DNA from: Rhizobiales bacterium CCH3-A5
GTDB taxonomy: Bacteria > Pseudomonadota > Alphaproteobacteria > Rhizobiales > Beijerinckiaceae
NCBI GenBank assembly: GCA_001556025.1
Contig: LSIB01000188.1
Location: 1-10,839 of the forward strand
DNA length: 10,839 nucleotides
Direction of reading: 5' to 3'
The notes under the pieces were generated by a model. The model was not told the DNA's origin, searched no databases, and was given only the letters and a program-made list of their open reading frames with translations. Both the position numbers and the translations under genes were made by a program. Below are positions 6,940-10,839 of this stretch, piece after piece. Each line of letters starts with the position of its first letter. Within the stretch, counting starts at the first letter, position 1.

Positions 6940-8253
6940 ATGAATACACTACTCGTTATCAGCGAATATGTGCATCAGATCACCCACAAGATTGCTGGCC
7001 TTGATTATCCACATGGTCATTGGGGACTGACCTTACTAGCGGTAGCCGTTTTCATTGTTGCTCCCGTTTGGACGATCGGTCAGGGGGGTATAGCGCTTTT
7101 TCGGTGGGCATCCTCAGTTCGAAGGCGTCGCGCCAGGCTAGCTGCCGTGATTAGCAGGCCAGTCGCCGCTTCGAATGAGGTCCGCGATAGATTGCCCTCC
7201 GGTTCGGAGGCAGCCAATACACCCACAGGCCGCAACGGTGACGCGTCAGTCCCCCACGACCCATGGAGGTTGGCCCTCTTCGTCGCGAGAGCCACTTCTC
7301 GTTACCAGATCCTGCTGGTATTGTTGTCCTTAATGACGCTGCCTGCAGCTTGGTTCCTTCTTGATATTCCCAAGCACATCATCAATCACGCCCTCGCCAG
7401 CCCTCAAACTCACGATGGAATGACCTTTCTCGGCTTCCATCTGCCCCGCTTAGAACTGTTGATCGCGCTGTGCGGAAGTTATCTCGCCGTCCTGACAGCA
7501 AGCGGGCTCGTCAAATTCGCAGCGACACGCATCAGAGGACGAGCGAGCGAGCGGCTCGTTCGGCGACTTCGCCTGAACATCGTACGCAGATCGAGGAAGG
7601 AAATCGCACCTGAAGCAAAAGCTTCCCTAGCGGCTGTCGCCGTTCAAGAGGTTGAGCCAATCGGATACTTTGGCGCCAGCATATTCGTAGTTCCGCTAAT
7701 ATATGGCGGAACACTGCTCACGAGCCTCGCATTTCTATTTATACAGAATCCGGCGCTTGCTTTTTCAGCTTTGATCATGTTGCCCATTCAGATGACCTTG
7801 CTGCCTCGGATCCAGCATCGACTCAATTCGAAGATACGGGAAAGGGTCTTTGCAACACGCGCATTGACAGGACTTCTTACAACAAAAGGTTCCAATCCCA
7901 AAACTGCAGTGGACGACAAATCGATCATGCCGTCCCTACGGCAGCAGGCGAATCAGATTGCTACACTCGAACGCTTGAGGGTAGAAATCAGTGATTTGAA
8001 AGGACGGCTACGCGGTCTCTATAACTACACATCCAACCTGACGCCGTTCTTCTTTTTCGCAATCGGCGGCTATTTGGTCGTGCAGGAACGTCTTTCACTT
8101 GGCTCGCTGGTTGCAGCGATAGCTGCGTACAGAGAAATCGCCCCCGCACTGCGGGAGTTATTCGATTTCGTGCAAAACTGGTCGGATGCAGAGGCGCGGT
8201 TTGAAGAGGTCAGGCGTGTCATTTTGGAGAGCGAAGCTGTAAAGCGCGTTTAA
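6940..8253 (+). CDS. ABC exporter transmembrane domain protein lacking the ATPase domain
   Basis: This 437-residue protein begins with a separate membrane helix (about 28-56) and a basic/polar linker (60-108). It continues with an ABC type-1 exporter membrane domain: helices at about 122-141, 171-194, 245-290 (a pair) and 366-402. The end, 'FFFFAIGGYLVVQERLSLGS' to 'FVQNWSDAEARFEEVRRVIL', is the classic sixth helix and linker that normally leads into the ATP-binding domain. The protein stops there: no Walker A, signature LSGGQ or Walker B sequence follows, and none is encoded in the next 500 bases. It is therefore either a truncated exporter, a partner for an ATPase encoded elsewhere, or a domain with a new role. 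The ribosome-binding site is weak. It follows the GT-C-like gene by 79 bases and closes the middle block. Confidence 0.78.
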   Translation: MNTLLVISEYVHQITHKIAGLDYPHGHWGLTLLAVAVFIVAPVWTIGQGGIALFRWASSVRRRRARLAAVISRPVAASNEVRDRLPSGSEAANTPTGRNGDASVPHDPWRLALFVARATSRYQILLVLLSLMTLPAAWFLLDIPKHIINHALASPQTHDGMTFLGFHLPRLELLIALCGSYLAVLTASGLVKFAATRIRGRASERLVRRLRLNIVRRSRKEIAPEAKASLAAVAVQEVEPIGYFGASIFVVPLIYGGTLLTSLAFLFIQNPALAFSALIMLPIQMTLLPRIQHRLNSKIRERVFATRALTGLLTTKGSNPKTAVDDKSIMPSLRQQANQIATLERLRVEISDLKGRLRGLYNYTSNLTPFFFFAIGGYLVVQERLSLGSLVAAIAAYREIAPALRELFDFVQNWSDAEARFEEVRRVILESEAVKRV

Positions 8254-8359
8254 CTTTGCTCAACAAACACATGCCTTGGAGCAATACGGATGTCGAAGGT
8301 AATACGATCTTGATGCGCCTGGCCTTTTGCCGGCGGCGCGGACATGGCATCCTTCGCGG

Positions 8360-8707
8360 ATGAAGCTCCGGCTCCTCACGCATGCGCTGATCTTGGCCCT
8401 GTTCCTGACGGCCGGCGTTCTTGCGGCCTATGTCAGCCCGGCGACTGCCGGCATGGCGCGGGACGCCGGCGTCGAGCAGGGCATGGAAGCCGGCATGCCG
8501 TGCTGCCCGTCGGACCAGGATGGCCCCAGGGACTGCGCGACGAACTGCCCGGCGCTGACCTTCTGCCTCGCCAAATGTTCTGCGGGCGGAGCGGCCAGGA
8601 CTGTAGCGCTTCCTGGCTCGGTCATGGCCGTCAGCGCGCTCATGGGCGACGACGCCGAGCGCGCATCCCAAGGCTTTGCGCCACCCGCGAGACCTCCCCG
8701 AAGCTGA
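8360..8707 (+). CDS. Small secreted six-cysteine protein, possible metal binder
   Basis: This is a 115-residue exported protein of unrecognised family. The ATG at 8360 places a good signal peptide at the N-terminus (basic MKLRLL, hydrophobic to about residue 24, cleavage near PATA|GM at 30). A TTG at 8327 in the same frame would add 11 residues before it. The mature part has Met-rich 'GMEAGMP' followed by six cysteines: C48-C49, C59, C63, C69, C73. The spacing CC-x9-C-x3-C-x5-C-x3-C suggests either disulfides or thiolate metal binding. The C-terminus is Pro/Arg-rich (FAPPARPPRS). It precedes the FixH-like/CusB/CusA genes and returns to the GC-rich codon style of the left copper block, so a copper-related role is plausible but unproven. 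No strong ribosome-binding site is seen. Confidence 0.62.
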   Translation: MKLRLLTHALILALFLTAGVLAAYVSPATAGMARDAGVEQGMEAGMPCCPSDQDGPRDCATNCPALTFCLAKCSAGGAARTVALPGSVMAVSALMGDDAERASQGFAPPARPPRS

Positions 8708-8713
8708 GACATC

Positions 8714-8733
8714 GCCGGCGCGTCAGCGCCGGC
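8714..8733 (+). repeat. Perfect 8-bp all-GC hairpin
   Basis: GCCGGCGC and GCGCCGGC flank a GTCA loop, beginning 6 bases after the stop of the six-cysteine gene. With no T-run after it, it is more likely an mRNA processing or attenuation structure than an intrinsic terminator. It could also be chance in a GC-rich stretch. The rest of the 118-base gap up to 8825 shows no gene. Confidence 0.4.
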
Positions 8734-8825
8734 TTCGGCCGCACGGCGCTCTCCGGGCGGTCGGTGAGCCGTGGCCCCGCGCCACGCGATAGCTGCGCCA
8801 GAGCGCGGCAGTCTGATCATTCGGG

Positions 8826-9233
8826 ATGTCCACCATGTCTTCCGTGACGTTCGTGCGCGCGCTCGCCGCCGCGCTTCCGCTTGCTTTCTCGACGCTTCCG
8901 GCCTTCGCCGACATCAAGGACTACGAGTTCCAGCTCACCCAGACGGAGCTGAAGCAGGGCGACGGCGTCGTCGTCACCGTCCGGCTCGTCGACAAACGCA
9001 CCGGCAAAGCGGTGCCCGACGCCGTCATCTTCGCCAGCCGCATCGACATGGAGCCCGACGGCATGGCGACCATGGCCTCGAAACTGGAGCCCCTGCCGTC
9101 ACCCGAGCCCGGCAGCTACAGCTTCAGGACTAACCTCACCATGGAGGGCGGCTGGCGGCTGTCGCTGGCGGCCAAGGTCCAGGGCGAGGGCGGCACGCTG
9201 GAGAGCAGGCTGATCCTGAAGGCGACGCCATGA
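8826..9233 (+). CDS. FixH/YtkA-like periplasmic protein of the Cus cluster
   Basis: This 135-residue exported protein has a signal peptide cleaved near PAFA|DI (residue 28), followed by a single immunoglobulin-like FixH/YtkA domain. Features of that domain are the strand 'YEFQLTQTELKQGDGVVVTV', the middle 'AVPDAVIFASRIDMEPDGM', and the closing pattern G-x-Y-x-F (96-100) then GGWRLSL (108-114). M75, M80, M83 and M106 form a Met-bearing face in the region where related proteins interact with metal or partners. Such proteins are often encoded next to RND-type heavy metal pumps, as here: its TGA overlaps the ATG of the CusB gene (ATGA), implying translational coupling. A second ATG at 8835 has GGGA 8 bases upstream and may be the true start; it only shortens the signal peptide by three residues. 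Family call is good; exact function is not established. Confidence 0.82.
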   Translation: MSTMSSVTFVRALAAALPLAFSTLPAFADIKDYEFQLTQTELKQGDGVVVTVRLVDKRTGKAVPDAVIFASRIDMEPDGMATMASKLEPLPSPEPGSYSFRTNLTMEGGWRLSLAAKVQGEGGTLESRLILKATP

Positions 9234-10692
9234 GCCGGATTCTGCTCACGGGTCTCGCGCTCGCCATGGTGACGGCGGCGGGAGCGGCCGGCTATGTCGC
9301 CGGGACGCGCGGCCTCGTCCTGCCCGGCCTCGACCGGCTCCATGCCTTCATGGCCCAATCGCCGGTCGCGCCAAAGGCCCAGCCGGCTACCGCCGCAGGG
9401 CCTATTGCCTACTATCGCCACCCCGATGGGCGCCCGGTCTATGCGCCGGAACCACGCAAGACCGAAGACGGGCGCGATTTCCTGCCCGTGCGCGCCAGCG
9501 AGGAGATCAGCTTCGAACCGCCGGCGGCCAAGCCGGCGCAGGCCGCCGAAGCGCCAGCTACAGGAGCGGAGGCTGAGCGAAAACTGCTCTATTACCGCAA
9601 CCCGATGGGTCTGCCCGACACCTCGCCGGTGCCCAAGAAGGACTGGATGGGGATGGACTACCTGCCGGTCTACGCCGGCGAGGGGGCAGACGACACGGTC
9701 ATCAAACTCTCGCCCGGCCGCATCCAGCGCAGCGGCGTGCGTTCCGAGCCCGTCGTCCGGCAGGCGATCAGCCGGCCGATCCGCGTGCCGGGAACCGTGC
9801 AACTCGACGAACGGCGCATCTCCGTCGTCGCCACGCGCTCGGACGCCTTCATCCAGGAGGTGGCGCCCGTTACCACCGGCGACCGCGTCGCCAAGGGCGA
9901 CCGGCTGGTCCGGATCTATTCGCCCGAGATCACGGCGGCGGGCGCGCAGTTCGTGTCTGAACTAAACGCCGCCGGACGCGGCGCGCCCGAAGGCGGCGCG
10001 CGCCAGCGGCTGGAGAATCTGGGCGTGCAGCCGGAGATCGTCGCCGAGATCGAGCGCACCCGAAAAGTGCCGCTGACGATCGTCTGGTCGGCCCCGCGCG
10101 ACGGCATCGTGCTGGAGCGCAACGTCGTCGATGGCATGAGGATGGCCTCGGGCGACAGCCTGTTCCGGCTCGCTGACACCGCGACGATCTGGGTCCTGGC
10201 CGATGTTCCCGAAGGCGATCTGGCCGCGATCCGCATCGGCGCGCCGGCCACCATCCGCCTGCGCGGCCGGCCCGGCACGGTGTTCGAGGGCAAGGTCGGG
10301 CTGATCTATCCGCAGGTGGCGGAAGCGACGCGCAGCACGAAAGTCCGCATCGAGATCGACAACCGCGCCGGCATGCTGCTGCCCAACATGTATGCCGATG
10401 TCGAGATCGGCTCCGGCGAGGTGCCGCGTTGGCCGTGCCCGACAGCGCCGTGATCGACACCGGCACACGCCGCGTCGTCATCCTCGACCTCGGCGAGGGC
10501 CGCTTCGAGCCGCGCGAGGTCAGGCTCGGCCAGCGCGGCGACGGCATGGTCGCGATCAGCGAGGGCGTCTCGGAGGGCGACCGAGTCGTCGTCTCGGCCA
10601 ACTTCCTGATCGACGCCGAGAGCAACCTCAAGGCGGCGCTGAGCGGTCTCGGCGCGCCGGCAGAACCAAAGCCTGCGGAGCCAAAACCATGA
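9230..10692 (+). pseudogene. cusB: CusB-type RND periplasmic adaptor, broken by a frameshift
   Basis: This is the membrane fusion protein of a Cu(I)/Ag(I) efflux pump, read in two frames: 9230-10428, then from about 10429 to the TGA at 10690-10692. The first frame runs on to a false stop at 10451-10453 ('PRWPCPTAP'). One base earlier in phase the normal sequence resumes as 'LAVPDSAVIDTG', so a single base appears lost between 10428 and 10429. The N-terminus is a signal anchor (4-24). Two heavy-metal-binding repeats follow (61-87 and 121-147), then the barrel, lipoyl and hairpin part: 'VVATRSDAFIQEVAPVTTGD' and 'GDRLVRIYSPEI' mark the lipoyl half. The full product would be about 487 residues. 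ATGA overlaps join it to the genes on both sides. Either a true inactivating mutation or a sequencing error explains the break. Confidence 0.88.
9410..9670 (+). repeat. Tandem heavy-metal-binding domains in CusB, first copy degenerate
   Basis: Two 27-residue segments align without gaps (residues 61-87 and 121-147), sharing YYR, P, G, P, K, D and LPV positions. The second carries M126, M140 and M142 in 'NPMG' and 'WMGMDYLPV', as in the typical domain of CusB-like adaptors. In the first copy these positions are Asp66, Asp80 and Arg82. The copies are separated by an Ala/Pro-rich linker. Confidence 0.8.
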
Positions 10693-10839
10693 TCGCCCGC
10701 CTGATCGCCTGGTCGGCGCGCAACCTCGTCCTCGTCTTCGTCGCCACGGGCTTCGCGTTCGCCGCAGGCGTCTATGCGGTCAGGACGCTGCCGCTCGACG
10801 CCATCCCCGATCTCTCCGACGTGCAGGTCATCGTCTACA
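10689..10839 (+). CDS. cusA: CusA-type heavy-metal RND efflux pump, N-terminal part
   Basis: These are the first 50 codons of the inner membrane pump; the gene runs off the right edge. The start is fixed by the ATGA overlap with the adaptor stop. A short cytoplasmic helix (MIARLIAWSARN) leads into the first membrane helix (about 12-31), followed by 'LPLDAIPDLSDVQVIVY'. This last segment is diagnostic of the heavy-metal branch (CusA/CzcA) of the RND family, in which the helix is followed by the beginning of the porter domain. CusA normally uses the proton gradient to expel Cu(I)/Ag(I) through a channel such as the TolC-like protein at the left end. Cu/Ag rather than Zn/Co/Ni specificity is inferred from the neighbouring copper genes; the residues that decide it are outside the window. 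Confidence 0.92.
   Translation, partial: MIARLIAWSARNLVLVFVATGFAFAAGVYAVRTLPLDAIPDLSDVQVIVY

Noticed and set aside
3351..8265. TGTTGAG at 3351-3357 and its reverse complement at 8259-8265, as possible ends of the inserted block
   Set aside because: A 7-base match between two ~100-base regions is expected by chance, and there is no target duplication or recombinase gene.
8254..8359. Possible CueR/MerR-type copper promoter upstream of the six-cysteine gene
   Set aside because: I found no dyad with the expected long spacer and no regulator gene in the window, so there is nothing to support an operator.
8344..8847. 167-codon + strand frame overlapping the six-cysteine gene and the start of the FixH-like gene
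   Set aside because: Its translation is low-complexity Arg/Pro/Gly-rich, while the alternative frames give a signal peptide and a recognised domain.

Overview
The window looks like a chromosomal or plasmid accessory region of an alphaproteobacterium, most likely of the Rhizobiales/Hyphomicrobiales type (an inference from the GC-rich coding style and from the kind of copper cluster, not from a marker gene). All supported genes lie on the + strand. No tRNA, rRNA, CRISPR array, transposase or integrase was recognised.

Left block (1-3346): a copper-handling operon in a GC-rich style. It opens with the 3' end of a TolC/CusC-type outer membrane channel. A Tat-exported two-domain multicopper oxidase follows, then a small periplasmic cupredoxin and a CusF-like Cu(I)/Ag(I) chaperone. 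Gaps are 21-31 bases, and the last three genes carry nearly the same ribosome-binding sequence, CAGGAGC. A perfect 11-bp hairpin (3375-3399) follows the last gene.

Middle block (about 3400-8253): genes with no evident link to copper and visibly lower GC in places. They are a small four-cysteine secreted protein of unknown function, a GtrA-family membrane protein, a GNAT acetyltransferase starting at GTG, a large polytopic membrane protein resembling GT-C glycosyltransferases, and the membrane domain of an ABC exporter without its ATPase domain. This looks like an envelope or polyprenyl-linked sugar module placed inside the copper cluster.

Right block (about 8327-10839): GC-rich copper genes resume. 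They are a secreted six-cysteine protein, a FixH/YtkA-like periplasmic protein, a CusB-type adaptor with two N-terminal heavy-metal-binding repeats, and the first 50 codons of a CusA-type RND pump. The last three overlap by ATGA and are probably translationally coupled. The adaptor reading frame is broken by an apparent one-base loss near 10428, so it is either a pseudogene or a sequence error.

Taken together, the flanks describe periplasmic copper detoxification: oxidation of Cu(I) by the oxidase, binding by the cupredoxin, CusF and Met/Cys-rich proteins, and export through a CusA-CusB-TolC tripartite pump. The most notable points are the two-domain oxidase with a Met-rich tail, a CusF with Met in place of the usual Trp ligand, the degenerate tandem metal-binding repeat and frameshift in CusB, the ATPase-less ABC membrane protein, and the split of the copper cluster by an envelope module.
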